Assembly (NCBI GenBank): GCA_963838095.1
Contig: CAWIPO010000009.1
Location: 186,001-250,000 of the forward strand
Direction of reading: 5' to 3'
Length of the DNA: 64,000 bases
Source of the DNA: CAWCGU01 sp963838095
Lineage (GTDB): Bacteria; Actinomycetota; Thermoleophilia; Solirubrobacterales; 70-9
This document shows, piece after piece, positions 43,786 through 54,018 of the stretch. The position numbers and the translations under genes are program-made. Positions within the stretch are counted from its first letter, which is position 1. Each line of letters starts with the position of its first letter. The notes beneath the pieces were generated by a model, which worked only from the letters and a program-made list of their open reading frames with translations, ran no database searches and had not been told where the DNA came from.

Positions 43786-45288
43786 GTGAGCGCGCTCTCC
43801 CGTCGCCAGCTCCTGAGACGGGCCGGGGGGCTGGCGGTCTCGGCGGGGATGGCGTCGCAATTGGGGTGGCTGGGCGGTTGCGGCGAGGAGGAGTCGAGCG
43901 CAATCCCGCCCGACTGGGACGAGCTTGCGGCGAGGCTCGATGGAACCTTGGTGCTGCCCGAGCAGCCCGCCTTCGCCAAGGTCGCGCGCCCGCTCAATCT
44001 CCGCTACGAGGACATTCGCCCGGTCGGCGTCGCGGTCTGCGGCGGTCCGCAGGACGTCGGCGAGTCGGTGCGCTTTGCGCGCGAGAACGAGCTCCCGATC
44101 GCCGTTCGCTCCGGCGGCCACAACTACGCCGGCTACTGCACCGGGCCGGGCCTGGTGATCAACCTCGGGGAGATGAAGGCCGTGGAGGTGATCGAGGCCG
44201 CCGGAACCCTGCGGGTCGAGCCCGGGGCGCGAAACACCGACGTCTACCGCGGCCTGCAGCCGCACGGCGTCGCGATCTCGGCCGGCCGCTGCCCGACCGT
44301 TGCGATCGGCGGCTTGGTGCTCGGCGGCGGGATCGGCTTCAGCTCGCGAAAGCTCGGCCTCACATGCGACTCGCTGGTCGAGGCGGACGTCGTCACCGCA
44401 GACGGTGAGCAGCTCCACGTGAACGAGGACCAGGAGCCCGACCTCTTCTGGGCCCTGCGCGGCGGAGGCGGTGGGAACTTCGCCGTCAGCACCTCGTTTC
44501 GCTTCGCGACCGAGCCGGTCGGCGACGTCACCCTCTACGACATCTCCTGGGACTGGGACGACGCGGCGGCGGTCTTCGAGGCATTCCAGCGGGTGATCGC
44601 CGATGCGCCCGACGAGTTCTCCGCCCGCCTCGGCGCCGGCAGCGCCGGAAAGCCGGCGAGCGGGGGAGAGGGGCCGCCGGAGATCTCCGCTCTCGGCCAG
44701 TACTTCGGCCCGAAGCAGGAGCTGGTGGAGCTGCTCGACCCGGCGCTGAGCGCCGCCACCCCGACCACGAGCCTGATCGAGCCGCGCACCTTCTGGCAGG
44801 CCAAGAACTACCTCTTCCACACCGTCCCGCGCGGCTTCTGGGGGACGAAGTCGAGCTATCTCGACCGGCCGCTCTCGGGCGACGGCGTCGACACGCTGCT
44901 GCGCAGGATCGAGGAGCTGCCCGGCAGCCGCAACCGCGACGGCGGCGGGATCGCGCTGTTCGCCTCCGGCGGCGCGATCAACCGCGTCGCGGCGGACGCG
45001 ACCGCATTCGTCCACCGTGGCGCCTTCGCGCTGCTCGCGAGCGAGGTCACGTGGAGCGCCGCCGACCCCGAAGAAACGGTCGAGGCGAATCTCGACTGGC
45101 TCGACGGCTTCGCCGAGGCGATGGCGCCGCACGTCTCCGAGTTCGCCTACCAAAACTTCATCGACCGCACCCAGCCCGACTGGGAGCACGCCTACTACGG
45201 CGAGAACTTCGAGCGCCTGACCGAGGTCAAGCGCACATACGACCCCGACGACGTGTTCAGCTTCGAGCAGAGCATCCCGTTGCCCTAG
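43786..45288 (+). CDS. Tat-exported FAD-linked oxidase (BBE/berberine-bridge type)
   Basis: 500 residues from GTG 43786. Tat signal with RRQLLRRAGGLAVSAGMA. PCMH-type FAD domain: VRSGGHNYAGYCTG (His for 8-alpha covalent FAD) and SAGRCPTVAIGG (Cys for the second, 6-S link), so bicovalent flavin is predicted. C-terminal BBE segment YYGENFERLTEVKRTYDPDDVFSFEQSIP. Oxidises a sugar or alcohol-like substrate outside the cytoplasm, producing H2O2. A second FAD-linked oxidase at 62732 lacks the Cys. Confidence 0.9.
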   Translation: MSALSRRQLLRRAGGLAVSAGMASQLGWLGGCGEEESSAIPPDWDELAARLDGTLVLPEQPAFAKVARPLNLRYEDIRPVGVAVCGGPQDVGESVRFARENELPIAVRSGGHNYAGYCTGPGLVINLGEMKAVEVIEAAGTLRVEPGARNTDVYRGLQPHGVAISAGRCPTVAIGGLVLGGGIGFSSRKLGLTCDSLVEADVVTADGEQLHVNEDQEPDLFWALRGGGGGNFAVSTSFRFATEPVGDVTLYDISWDWDDAAAVFEAFQRVIADAPDEFSARLGAGSAGKPASGGEGPPEISALGQYFGPKQELVELLDPALSAATPTTSLIEPRTFWQAKNYLFHTVPRGFWGTKSSYLDRPLSGDGVDTLLRRIEELPGSRNRDGGGIALFASGGAINRVAADATAFVHRGAFALLASEVTWSAADPEETVEANLDWLDGFAEAMAPHVSEFAYQNFIDRTQPDWEHAYYGENFERLTEVKRTYDPDDVFSFEQSIPLP

Positions 45289-46536
45289 CTCAGCGCTTTT
45301 CGCACCACCCTGTCGGCGTTGCCGTAGAGGATCGCCTCGTAGTCGTTCGGGTAGGCCTCTTGCAGCCCCTCCCGGAGATCGCCGAGGTTCTCTACGGTCT
45401 CGATCCCGGCCATCGTCGGCTTGATGAAGCCGTCGAGGTCGGAGCCGATGCCGACGTGCCTGTGAGAGCCCGTCGCCTCCTGGATCGCGTCGATGTGGTC
45501 GCACATCGTTTGCACGGTTCCGGCGATGTCCCCGCGGTCCTTCACGTCGAGTCCGTGGTTGAGCTGGTGCTGGGCCATGATCAGGCCGACCACCCCGTCT
45601 CGATAGGCGATCTCCTGAATCGTGTCCTCCCCCAGCATGTAGGAGAGGTCCTCGTTGAAGCGGAACCCGGCGTGCGTTGCGATCACCGGGAACTCGCGCG
45701 GGTCGCGCTCACTCTCGCGATCCAGGCTGTGGAGCAGAGCGAACGTTTCGCTCAGCGCCTCCTGGCGCATGTGGCTGACGTCGATCAGGATCCGCTGTTC
45801 GTACATCGCAGTGACCGCGGCGACGCCGTAATCGGTGAGCCCGTGGTCGGGCTGGCACCAGATCGCGTCGTACATGCCGTCGCTGAGCTTCGGAAGCGCC
45901 GGGGCGTTTCCGGCCACACCGCGCCAGAACAGGTGGGCGAGGGTGATGTAGACGACCCCTCGCTTTTTCAGCTCGCGAACGTGCCCCTCCACAGACTCCT
46001 TGGCACCGAGCTGAAACCCGCCTTCGATGCAATGCAGGATCGCCGGGCAGCCGTCGGCGATAGCCGCGTCCAGATCCGGCTTCGGTGGTGATCGGCAGAT
46101 GCTGCTCGTAGCGGTCGTCCCGCTGCTTCAGCTCGGCCTCGACGTGCTTGAGATGGTGGACCAGGTCTTTGAAGTACTCGTCTTCGGGCGCCGCAAAGGG
46201 CTTCTCGTCGAGGTCGATCTCCGTCCACGGCACATAGAGCACCGAGAAGACGAGCTGGACGCCTCCGGCCTTCAGCTTCTCGAGGTCGACCCGCCAGCTG
46301 TCCTCGGGGTTGCGGAAGTTGAGGAATCGCGCGAACAGCATCAGGATCGCCGCGCGCACCTTGCCGAGGAACCCGTGCCGATGCCTGACGCGGACGCTGT
46401 ACTCCAGCGTCGTGTTCGGCCCCTTGGCGCGGCGCGGCAGATCGCGCTTGATTCGCTCGTCCTCGGCGAGGACGTGCATCGGGTAGTGGCAGTGAAGGTC
46501 GGCGATCGGCGTCGGCGATCCCGAGCCCCCCGGCAT
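45285..46536 (-). pseudogene. Membrane-type dipeptidase (peptidase M19; frameshifted near 46077)
   Basis: The first frame gives PIADLHCHYPMHV (metal-binding HxH) and runs to PITTEAG. With one base less it continues DLDAAIADGCPAILHCIEGGFQLGAKESVEGHVRELKKRGVVYITLAHLF, DVSHMRQEALSE and IATHAG, then GIGSDLDG, to 45285: a full M19 renal-dipeptidase-like protein of about 415 residues. The extra base is a G in GCC-G-GATCTG. The stop of the FAD oxidase overlaps its end by 4 bp (convergent). Its start is 4 bp from the solute-binding gene's stop. Confidence 0.87.
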
Positions 46537-46540
46537 CAGC

Positions 46541-47860
46541 TCAGCCGCGGGCCGCGGAAACGGTCTTCGGGTCCGGCGTCACGACCTCGAGCGGCTTGAA
46601 CGTGGTGCCCGCCTCGAGCACCGTGATCGGGCCGACGCTGGGGTCGCCGGTGGCCTCGAACTCGTAGTCGCCGACCAGGCCCTCCTCGACGGGTGTGGCG
46701 AAGATCGACTGCACGATCGCCTCACGGTCGGTCCCGGCTTCGGCGATCGCGTCCAGCAGCACCAGCGCCGCTTCGCCCGCGTAGGGAGCGAACTGCTCGA
46801 CCGGCGCGCCGCCGAGCGCGGCCTCCAGCTCCTGGACGAAAGCCGCTCCGGCCGCCGGCACATCTGTCGGCACCCTGCCCGGCACACTGGCGAACATCCC
46901 TCTGCTCGCCGCGCCGGCGCCGTCGATCGTCGACTGCTGGGCGATGCCGTCGAAGGCGAGCAGCGGGACCTTGCTGTTCGGGCCCAGCACATCGACCTTG
47001 TCGTTGATCAGCCGGTCGACGTTCTGCTCGGTCAGCCCGGCGAGGACCACAGCGTCGGCCCCGCTTCGCTTCACCTTCGCGAACAGCGCCCGGTATTCAC
47101 GGTCCTTGGGCTCCCAGGTATCGAACCCGGCGAGATCCAGCTTCAGCGCCGCGGCGCCGCCGCGGAAGTTCTCGGCCTGGCCGGTGCTGGTCTCGTCGTC
47201 GGCGGCGTAGAGGACGAACGGGTTCTTGATTCCCTGCTTCACCGCGAACTCGGCCAGCGCCGCGCCCTGGAAGGCGTCGTTCGGGACGACCCGGACGTAG
47301 TTGCGCTCGCCGCTCGGGTAGAGGCTCTCAGGCTGCTTGTCGGTGCAGATCGTGCTCTGCTCGGTGAGGCAGACGGCCGTGTTGCCGGGCGAGATCATCG
47401 CCACCGGCGAGCGGTTCAGGATCGGGATCTCCTCCGCCGCGCAGCCGGAGTTGTACGTGCCGATCACCCCCAGCACCCGCTCGTCGGCGCCGTACGCCTC
47501 GGCGTTCGCTCGGCAGGTCTCGACGTCCCACAGCCCGGTCTCCTCGATCGAGTCGTCGCAGGCCTGGAAGCCGATTGTGGTCTCGCCTGCGCCCCAGCCG
47601 TGCTGCTCGAGGATCAGCCGGATCGCCTCGACCTGCTGCGCGGAGCGCTCGGCCGAGTCCCCCTGCATCGGCAGGTCCGAGACGATCAGGGCGTCCGGCT
47701 CGCCTTCGCCCTCGTACTCGACCTCGGTGCAGTTCGCCAGATCGACGCCCTCGAACCCGGTGTCGATCGGAACCTCGGGCTCCTCCTTCTCGCCGCATCC
47801 GGCCGCGAGCGCGAGCGCGGCGGCGGCGATCAGGGGCGCGATGGAGTGCGAAGCCTTCAT
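46541..47860 (-). CDS. ABC transporter substrate-binding lipoprotein (Leu/Ile/Val-type, periplasmic binding protein 1 fold)
   Basis: 439 residues. Lipoprotein signal LAAAALALAAGC, then the type I PBP fold: DALIVSDLPMQGDSAERSAQQVEAIRLILEQ, VLGVIGTYNSGCAAEEIPIL and MFASVPGRVPTDVPAAGAAFVQELEAALGG. Extracytoplasmic binding protein for an amino-acid-like ligand; no matching permease is in the window, so the transporter may be assembled from other genes. Downstream is the dipeptidase, hinting at peptide or amino-acid use. Confidence 0.85.
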   Translation of the reverse strand: MKASHSIAPLIAAAALALAAGCGEKEEPEVPIDTGFEGVDLANCTEVEYEGEGEPDALIVSDLPMQGDSAERSAQQVEAIRLILEQHGWGAGETTIGFQACDDSIEETGLWDVETCRANAEAYGADERVLGVIGTYNSGCAAEEIPILNRSPVAMISPGNTAVCLTEQSTICTDKQPESLYPSGERNYVRVVPNDAFQGAALAEFAVKQGIKNPFVLYAADDETSTGQAENFRGGAAALKLDLAGFDTWEPKDREYRALFAKVKRSGADAVVLAGLTEQNVDRLINDKVDVLGPNSKVPLLAFDGIAQQSTIDGAGAASRGMFASVPGRVPTDVPAAGAAFVQELEAALGGAPVEQFAPYAGEAALVLLDAIAEAGTDREAIVQSIFATPVEEGLVGDYEFEATGDPSVGPITVLEAGTTFKPLEVVTPDPKTVSAARG

Positions 47861-48002
47861 CTCGTCGCTGAACCCTAAAGGCCGATGAGGTCATTTCGGT
47901 GGTAGGTTCAGATCGACGGTCGTGCCCGATTGGAGAGAGGACACCGCTGAAGCGCTGCCGTGGGCAGCGGCGCGCCCAGCGACAACGCAGGAGAGGTGCT
48001 GA

Positions 48003-49574
48003 ATGACTCGGACCTGGAAGCTCGTGGCAATCGCGCTCGCAGGCGCGGCGCTCTCGTTCGGAATCGCCGCCTGCGGCGACGATGACGACGGCGGCGGAGA
48101 GAGCGGGACGCTGATCCACGGGACGATCGACTCGGTGGTCTCTCTCGATCCCGCGGGGTCCTATGACCTCGGCTCCTACAACCCGATCTTCAACATCTAC
48201 CAGAACCTGCTCCAGATCCCGCCGGGCGGGAACAAGCCCGAGCCGGAGATCGCCGAGAGCTGCGAGTTCACGGACGACGAGAACACGGTCTACGAGTGCA
48301 CGCTGAACTCCGACGTCAAGTTCTCCGACGGCTCCGACCTCACATCGGAGGACGTGGTGTTCTCGTTCGAACGCAACATCGAGATCGCCGATCCTCAGGG
48401 CGCAGCGTCGCTGCTGGCCGGCATGAAGTCCGTTGAGGCTCCCGATGACTCGACGGTCGTCTTCACCCTGAAGGCGTCGGACGCGACCTGGCCGTACAAC
48501 CTCACGACCGGCGGCAATGCGATCGTCCCCGACAGCTACCCGGCCGACGAGCTGCAGCCGGACGACCAGGTGATCGGCTCCGGCCGCTACGCGCTGGTCG
48601 ACTACCAGGCCGGGCAGCAGTACGTGCTGGAGGCAAACGACGGGTACACGGGCGAGGACCCGGCCCAGATCGATCGCGTGATCGTGCAGCAGTTCGACAA
48701 GTCCTCCACGCTGAAGGGGGCGGTGGAGAACGGCGAGGTCGATATCGCCTACCGCTCGCTCAGCCCGACCGAGTACGAGGACCTCGAAGGCGCCGAGGGC
48801 CTCACGGTGGAGCGGGGTGAGGGAGCGGAGATCCGCTACCTCAACTTCAACCTCGACCTGCAGGAGGGAAGCGACGAGCAGAAGCTCGCGGTTCGTCAGG
48901 CCGTCGCCCAGGTGATCGACCGCCAGGCGATCGTCGACAACGTCTACAGCGGCACTGCCGAGGCGCTGTACTCGATGGTGCCGGCGTCGCTCGAGTTCGC
49001 CACCGAGTCTTTCGCCGACGTCTACGGCGAGGAGCCGGACGTGGACGCCGCGACCCAGACGCTCGAGGACGCGAATGTCGACACGCCCGTCCCGCTCGAG
49101 GTTTGGTGGACCCCCACCCACTACGGGCCGGCGTCCGGCGACGAGTACGCCGAGATCAAGCGCCAGCTCGACGAGTCCGGCCTGTTCGAGGTGACCCTGG
49201 AGTCGACGGAGTGGAACCAGTATTCGGAGGCCGCATTCACCGACAAGTACCCGACGTATCAGCTCGGCTGGTTCCCCGACTACCCCGACGCCGACAACTA
49301 CGTCGGCAACTTCGTATCCAAGATCAGCTTCCTCAACATCCATTACTCCAACGCGGAGATCGAGGAGCTGCTGGCGGAGGAGAAGGCGTCCACCGACGAC
49401 TCCGTTCGCGAGGAGGCTTTCGCGCGGATCCAGGAGATCAGTGCCGAGGACGCGCCCAACATCCCCTACATCGCGCTCTCGCAGGTCGCCGTGGTGCGCG
49501 ACGGGGTCGAGGGCGTCGCCGAGACGCTCGATCCGTCGTACATCTTCCGCTACTGGGTGATCACGAAGGACTAG
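48003..49574 (+). CDS. ABC transporter substrate-binding protein, family 5 (peptide/nickel type)
   Basis: 523 residues. Lipoprotein signal with lipobox LSFGIAACGDDDDGG. SBP_bac_5 pattern: VSLDPAGSYDLGSYNPIFNIYQNLL, NSDVKFSDGSDLTSEDVVFSFERN, and IRYLNFNLDLQEGSDEQKLAVRQAVAQVIDRQAIVDNVYSG. The binding partner of the permeases and ATPases that follow. An extended stem-loop separates it from the permease. Substrate is a peptide, opine, metal chelate or sugar; not decidable. Confidence 0.92.
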   Translation: MTRTWKLVAIALAGAALSFGIAACGDDDDGGGESGTLIHGTIDSVVSLDPAGSYDLGSYNPIFNIYQNLLQIPPGGNKPEPEIAESCEFTDDENTVYECTLNSDVKFSDGSDLTSEDVVFSFERNIEIADPQGAASLLAGMKSVEAPDDSTVVFTLKASDATWPYNLTTGGNAIVPDSYPADELQPDDQVIGSGRYALVDYQAGQQYVLEANDGYTGEDPAQIDRVIVQQFDKSSTLKGAVENGEVDIAYRSLSPTEYEDLEGAEGLTVERGEGAEIRYLNFNLDLQEGSDEQKLAVRQAVAQVIDRQAIVDNVYSGTAEALYSMVPASLEFATESFADVYGEEPDVDAATQTLEDANVDTPVPLEVWWTPTHYGPASGDEYAEIKRQLDESGLFEVTLESTEWNQYSEAAFTDKYPTYQLGWFPDYPDADNYVGNFVSKISFLNIHYSNAEIEELLAEEKASTDDSVREEAFARIQEISAEDAPNIPYIALSQVAVVRDGVEGVAETLDPSYIFRYWVITKD

Positions 49575-49589
49575 CGACGCTGTGCGGCA

Positions 49590-49622
49590 GGCAACCCGTT
49601 CGCTGAGCGCGAACGGGTTGCC
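49590..49622 (+). terminator. 14-bp perfect hairpin between the binding-protein and permease genes
   Basis: GGCAACCCGTTCGC (49590-49603) pairs with GCGAACGGGTTGCC (49609-49622) around TGAGC. No T-run follows. In solute-binding-protein operons such a hairpin commonly stabilises the upstream message and reduces read-through, giving more binding protein than permease. That function is inferred. Confidence 0.7.
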
Positions 49623-49644
49623 GCGGCGGGGTACATAGACGGTA

Positions 49645-50673
49645 GTGGCCTCACAGGGAACATCCCTGCGCCGGTACATACTGACGCGGCTCGCGCTCGC
49701 GATCCCGACGCTGCTGATCCTGCTGACGATGGTGTTCCTGCTGATGCGGGTCGCCCCCGGCGATCCGATCACGGCGGCGCTGGGCGGGCGCGTTTCGGCG
49801 GAGGAGCTGGAGGAACGGCGCGAAGCGGCCGGGTTCAACAAGCCGCTGATCGAGCAGTACGTCGAGTACCTGGGCGACGCGTTGACGCTCGACCTCGGCA
49901 CGACGATCAACGACAACCGCGAGGTGACTTCGATCATCACCGAGAACGGCGCCGCCACGCTCGAGTTGACAATTGCCGCGTTCATCGTCGCGCTGGTCGT
50001 CGGGATCACGCTGGGGCTGTGGGCGGGGGTGAAACGCGACACCGCCGTCGACGTGGGCGCGCGTCTCTACGGGATCGTGATCTACGCCGCCCCTGTCTTC
50101 TTCACCGGCTTTCTCGCGCAGCTCATCTTCAGTCACGAGCTCGGCTGGTTACCGAGCTCGGGCCGCGCCAGCCCGATCGTCCAGTTCGAGCTCGAGCAGG
50201 TGACCAACTTCTTCCTGATCGATGCCGCCCTCAGCGGCGACTGGGACGTCTTCTGGGACGTGCTCTCGCACCTGATAATGCCGGCGGTCACGCTCGGGTT
50301 GCTGGTCAGCGGGGTGCTGGTGCGGCTGGTGCGCGTGAACCTGCTGCAGACGATGCGCGGCGACTACGTTGAGGCTGCGCGCGCCCGCGGCGTCCCTGAG
50401 CGCCGGGTCGTCGTCAATCACGCCTTCCGCAACGCGCTCGTCCCGGTGGTGACGATTGCCGGGCTCCAGCTGGCGATCCTGCTCGGCGGCGCCGTACTCA
50501 CCGAGCAGACCTTCAACTGGCCGGGAATCGGCGCCGAGCTCGTCCGCTACCTGAACGTGCGCGACTACGTCGCCGTGCAGGGGATCATCACGATCTTTGC
50601 GATCGCGGTGGTGATCGTCTCGGTGTTGATCGACCTGATCAACGCCTACGTCGACCCGAGGGTGAGGTACTGA
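49645..50673 (+). CDS. Peptide/nickel-type ABC transporter permease (DppB family)
   Basis: 342 residues, start GTG 49645. Membrane protein with six hydrophobic segments; N-terminal RYILTRLALAIPTLLILLTMVFLLMRVAPGDP is typical for DppB. The EAA loop is at YVEAARARGVPERRVVVNHAFRNALVPVVT. Its stop overlaps the DppC start by 1 bp, TGATG. Confidence 0.93.
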   Translation: MASQGTSLRRYILTRLALAIPTLLILLTMVFLLMRVAPGDPITAALGGRVSAEELEERREAAGFNKPLIEQYVEYLGDALTLDLGTTINDNREVTSIITENGAATLELTIAAFIVALVVGITLGLWAGVKRDTAVDVGARLYGIVIYAAPVFFTGFLAQLIFSHELGWLPSSGRASPIVQFELEQVTNFFLIDAALSGDWDVFWDVLSHLIMPAVTLGLLVSGVLVRLVRVNLLQTMRGDYVEAARARGVPERRVVVNHAFRNALVPVVTIAGLQLAILLGGAVLTEQTFNWPGIGAELVRYLNVRDYVAVQGIITIFAIAVVIVSVLIDLINAYVDPRVRY

Positions 50674-51662
50674 TGGCGGGCCGGCTGCGCAACTCACGCT
50701 CGTGGAAGGCGCTGCGCGAGTCCCGCGGGGTTCCCCGCTGGATCCTGATCTCCGGCGTCGTCATCGTCGTCTTCTTCGTCATCCTCGCGATCTTCGCGCC
50801 GGTGATCGCCCCCTACGGCTTCGACCAGGCCAGCGTCGACGGCGTTCGCTTCCCGAAGCAGCACGCGCCGGACGGGACCAACCTGCTCGGCACGACCGTG
50901 CAGTCGACCGACGTGCTCTCGCGGGTGATCTGGGGTGCGCGGACGGCGATCGAGGTGGTCATCCTGGCAATCGCCTTCTCGCTCGTCGTCGGCGTCCCGC
51001 TCGGCCTCATCTCCGGCTACGTCGGCGGCAAGCTCGACCGCGCTCTGGTCATGATCACGGACGCCTTCTTCGCCTTCCCGTACCTGCTGCTCGCGATCGT
51101 GATCGCCTTCCTGCTCTCCGACACCTTCGGCCAGGGCGTGTTCACGGCCGCGTTTGCGATCACCGTCGTCTACATCCCGCAGTACTTCCGCGTTGTCCGC
51201 AACCACGTGATCTCGATCCGCGAGGAGAACTACGTCGAGGCGGCGCGGGCGCTGGGGGCGCCGAGGCGGACGATCATCGGCCGCTACGTGCTCTCGAACG
51301 TGATCCAGAACGTGCCCTCGCTGGCGACGCTTAACGCCGCCGACGCGATCCTCACCCTGGCCGCGCTCGGCTTCCTCGGCTACGGCATCCAGCCGACCGA
51401 GGCGGCGGAGTGGGGGTACGACCTGCAGCGGGCGATCGACGACGCCGGGGCGGGGATCTGGTGGACCGGCCTCTTCCCGGGGATGGCGATCGTACTGCTG
51501 GTGACCGGGTTCACGCTGGTCGGGGAGGGGCTGAACGACGTCCTGAACCCCCTGATCCGATTCCGTCGCATCGGGCGGCCGGAGATCCACGATCGCGGAG
51601 AGGCCGGTGTCGTGCCCGTCGCCGGCCCGGCCGGAGTCGTGGAGGAGACCCCGCGTGAGTGA
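50673..51662 (+). CDS. Peptide/nickel-type ABC transporter permease (DppC family)
   Basis: 329 residues. Cytoplasmic N-terminus then helix VVIVVFFVILAIFAPVIAPYG and the DppC-type LLGTTVQSTDVLSRVIWGARTAI. The EAA loop is at YVEAARALGAPRRTIIGRYVLSNVIQNVPSLATL. The two DppBC proteins form the channel. It overlaps the ATPase gene by 8 bp. Confidence 0.93.
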   Translation: MAGRLRNSRSWKALRESRGVPRWILISGVVIVVFFVILAIFAPVIAPYGFDQASVDGVRFPKQHAPDGTNLLGTTVQSTDVLSRVIWGARTAIEVVILAIAFSLVVGVPLGLISGYVGGKLDRALVMITDAFFAFPYLLLAIVIAFLLSDTFGQGVFTAAFAITVVYIPQYFRVVRNHVISIREENYVEAARALGAPRRTIIGRYVLSNVIQNVPSLATLNAADAILTLAALGFLGYGIQPTEAAEWGYDLQRAIDDAGAGIWWTGLFPGMAIVLLVTGFTLVGEGLNDVLNPLIRFRRIGRPEIHDRGEAGVVPVAGPAGVVEETPRE

Positions 51663-52681
51663 GCCGATCCTGAAAGTCGAGGGCCTGCGGGTCTGGTACG
51701 GAACCGAGGGCGACCCGGTGCGCGCCGTCGACGGCGTCGCGCTCGAGATCGCGCCGGGAGAGACCCTGGGGCTGGTGGGCGAGTCGGGCTGCGGCAAGTC
51801 CTCGCTCGGCCGCGGCGTGCTCGGCCTGCTGCCCGACAGCGCCGCGATCGCCGGCGAGGTTCGCTACGAGGGCCGCGACCTGGTGGCGATGGACCCGCAG
51901 GACCTGCGCGATCTGCGCGGCCCCGAGCTGGGACTGATCTTCCAGGAGCCGATGACCCGCCTCGACCCGCTGGTCACGATCGAGAAGCACTTCATCGAGA
52001 CGCTGAAGGCGCACGAGCCCGATCTCGACGACGACGAGATGAGAAGCCGCGCGCTCGACACCCTGGGGAGGATGGGGATCCCGCCGACGCGCTTCAGGCA
52101 GTACCCGCATGAGTTCTCGGGCGGGATGCGGCAGCGGATCATGATCGCGCTGGCTCTCGTACTGCGCCCGAAGCTGGTCGTCGCCGACGAGCCGACGACC
52201 GCCCTCGATGTGATCGTCGAGGCCCACATCCTCGGCATCCTCGCCGACCTGCGCGAGAACTTCGGCACCGCGCTGCTCCTGATCACGCACAACCTCGGGA
52301 TCGTCGCCGAGGCCTGCGACCGGGTCGCGGTGATGTACGCCGGGCGGATCGTGGAGACGGGGGACGCCGGACAGGTGTTCGGCTCGCCGGCGCACCCCTA
52401 CACTCGCGAGCTGCTGCGCTCGATCGTCTCGCTGCGGACGACCGCGCTCAACTACATCCCGGGGGCGCCGCCTGAACCTGATCGACCCGCCGCCGGCGTG
52501 CCGCTTCCACCCCCGGTGCCCGAACGCGATGAAGGTGTGCGCCGAGAAGTTCCCGATCGAGGTCGAGGTGGGGGAGGGGCAGCAAACGGAGTGCTGGCTG
52601 CACGGCCCCGAGAAGGAGATCCCGCCGGGCGGCAAGGAGCCGTTGGAGCGCGAAGAGATCGCGCTCGCGGAGGAGGCCTGA
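51655..52681 (+). pseudogene. ABC transporter ATP-binding protein, OppD/DppD type (frameshifted near 52474)
   Basis: From GTG 51655, overlapping the permease stop. Walker A GESGCGKSSLG, FQEPMTRLDP, signature FSGGMRQRIMIA, Walker B VVADEPTTALD and H-loop LLITHN are intact. The Opp-type C-terminus is shifted: after YIPGAPP the frame with one base removed gives NLIDPPPACRFHPRCPNAMKVCAEKFP, the zinc/iron-sulfur-like tail of this family, to TGA 52679-52681. One extra G at 52474 (CCT-G-AACCTG) explains the loss. The catalytic part is unaffected; only the tail is out of frame. Confidence 0.87.
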
Positions 52682-52682
52682 G

Positions 52683-54018
52683 TTGAGCGACGCTCCCGCG
52701 ACTGAGACGAGCGCCGAGCGCCCGGCAGAGGCGCCGCTGCTCGAGGTGCGCGAGCTGCGCACCCACTACGCGCTGCGGGGCTCCTTCCTCGACCGCCTGC
52801 GCGGGCGCGAGCAGGGATCGGTGAAGGCGGTCGACGGCGTCAGCTTCGACCTCGAGCGCGGGGAGACTCTGGGGATCGTCGGCGAGTCGGGATCGGGCAA
52901 GACGACGCTGGGGCGGGCGCTGCTCGGCCTGGTGCAGGCAAACGACGGCTCGATCCGCTTCGAGGGAGACGAGATCACCGGCCTCAGCGAGACCCGCTTT
53001 CGCGGCCTTCGCCGGCGGCTTCAGATCGTCTTCCAGGATCCGCACGCGTCGCTGAACCCGGCGATGACGATCGGCGCTTCGGTCGGCGATCCGCTGCGCT
53101 TCCACGACCTCGCCGGGAGCCGCGAGGAGATCGACGCCCGCGTCGTCGAGGTCCTGGAGCGGGTCGGCCTGGCTCCGGCGCGGCAGTTCATGGACAAGTA
53201 CCCGACCGGATCTGTCCGGTGGGCAGAAGCAGCGGGCGGTGCTCGCGCGGGCGCTGATCCTCGACCCCGACGTCCTGATCGCCGACGAGCCGGTGTCGAT
53301 GCTCGACATGAGCGTGCGAGCGAAGATCCTGGAGCTGATGATCGACCTCGGCAAGGAGTTCGACCTCACCTACGTCTACATCACCCACGACCTCGCGACG
53401 GCGAAGTTCTTCTGCGACCGGATCGCGATCATGTACCTCGGCAAGATCGTCGAGATCGGCCCCGCCGAGCAGATCTACGCCGACCCGAAGCACCCGTACA
53501 CGCAGGCGCTGCTGCGGGCGATCCCCGAGCCCGACCCGTCGCGAACCGTGCCGCGCGACCTCCCGAGAGGCGAGGTCCCCGATGCCGTGATGCCGCCGCT
53601 CGGCTGCCCGTTCCACCCCCGCTGCTCGCAGGCGTTCGAGATCTGCGGCTGGGAGAGCCGCGACCTGCGCACGATCCTGGAGGAGCACTGGACGAAGCTC
53701 GACGAGGCCGGCTACGAGCGCGAGCGCGAGCTGATCGGCGACCTCGAGGCGCTCGACTTCCCCGCCACCGAGGCGTACCTGCCCGCGGGAGGCGCGCACA
53801 CGGGCGAGGAGGTCGCCGGCGTGCTGCAGCACCTTCGCCTCGAGGCCCCGGACGACCCCTTCTGGAAGGGCGTCGCCGCGATCGAGGTCGCCGAGGACGG
53901 CGTCACGGTCCGCTTCCACGAAGGCCTCGTCCCCCGCGACGTCCGCGCCGGCGATGCCGTCGTCCGCTGCCACCTGCACGACGAGGACGCCCTGGGGCAG
54001 GTGCCGGGCCAGGACTAG
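52683..54018 (+). pseudogene. ABC transporter ATP-binding protein, OppF/DppF type (frameshifted near 53208)
   Basis: Start TTG 52683, one base after the previous stop. Walker [12 protein letters not shown] and the OppF segment VFQDPHASLNP are in the first frame, which then drifts at KYPTG. With one base removed it reads DLSGGQKQRAVLARALILDPDVLIADEPVSMLDMSVRAKILELM, then ITHDLATAKFFCDRIAIMY and the CPFHPRCSQAFEICG tail to 54018. The extra G at 53208 sits in ACC-G-GATCTG, inside the signature region, so the shifted protein would lack ATPase function. Confidence 0.87.

Noticed and set aside
47328..50042. A 904-codon open frame on the minus strand across the binding-protein genes
   Set aside because: It is the antisense shadow of two well-recognised lipoprotein genes on both strands; its translation has low-complexity Arg/Val/Asp repeats and no family features.
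53200..53215. Programmed +1 frameshift in the OppF-type gene
   Set aside because: There is no slippery stop-codon context like that of prfB, and the same +1 pattern recurs in unrelated genes, which favours sequence error.
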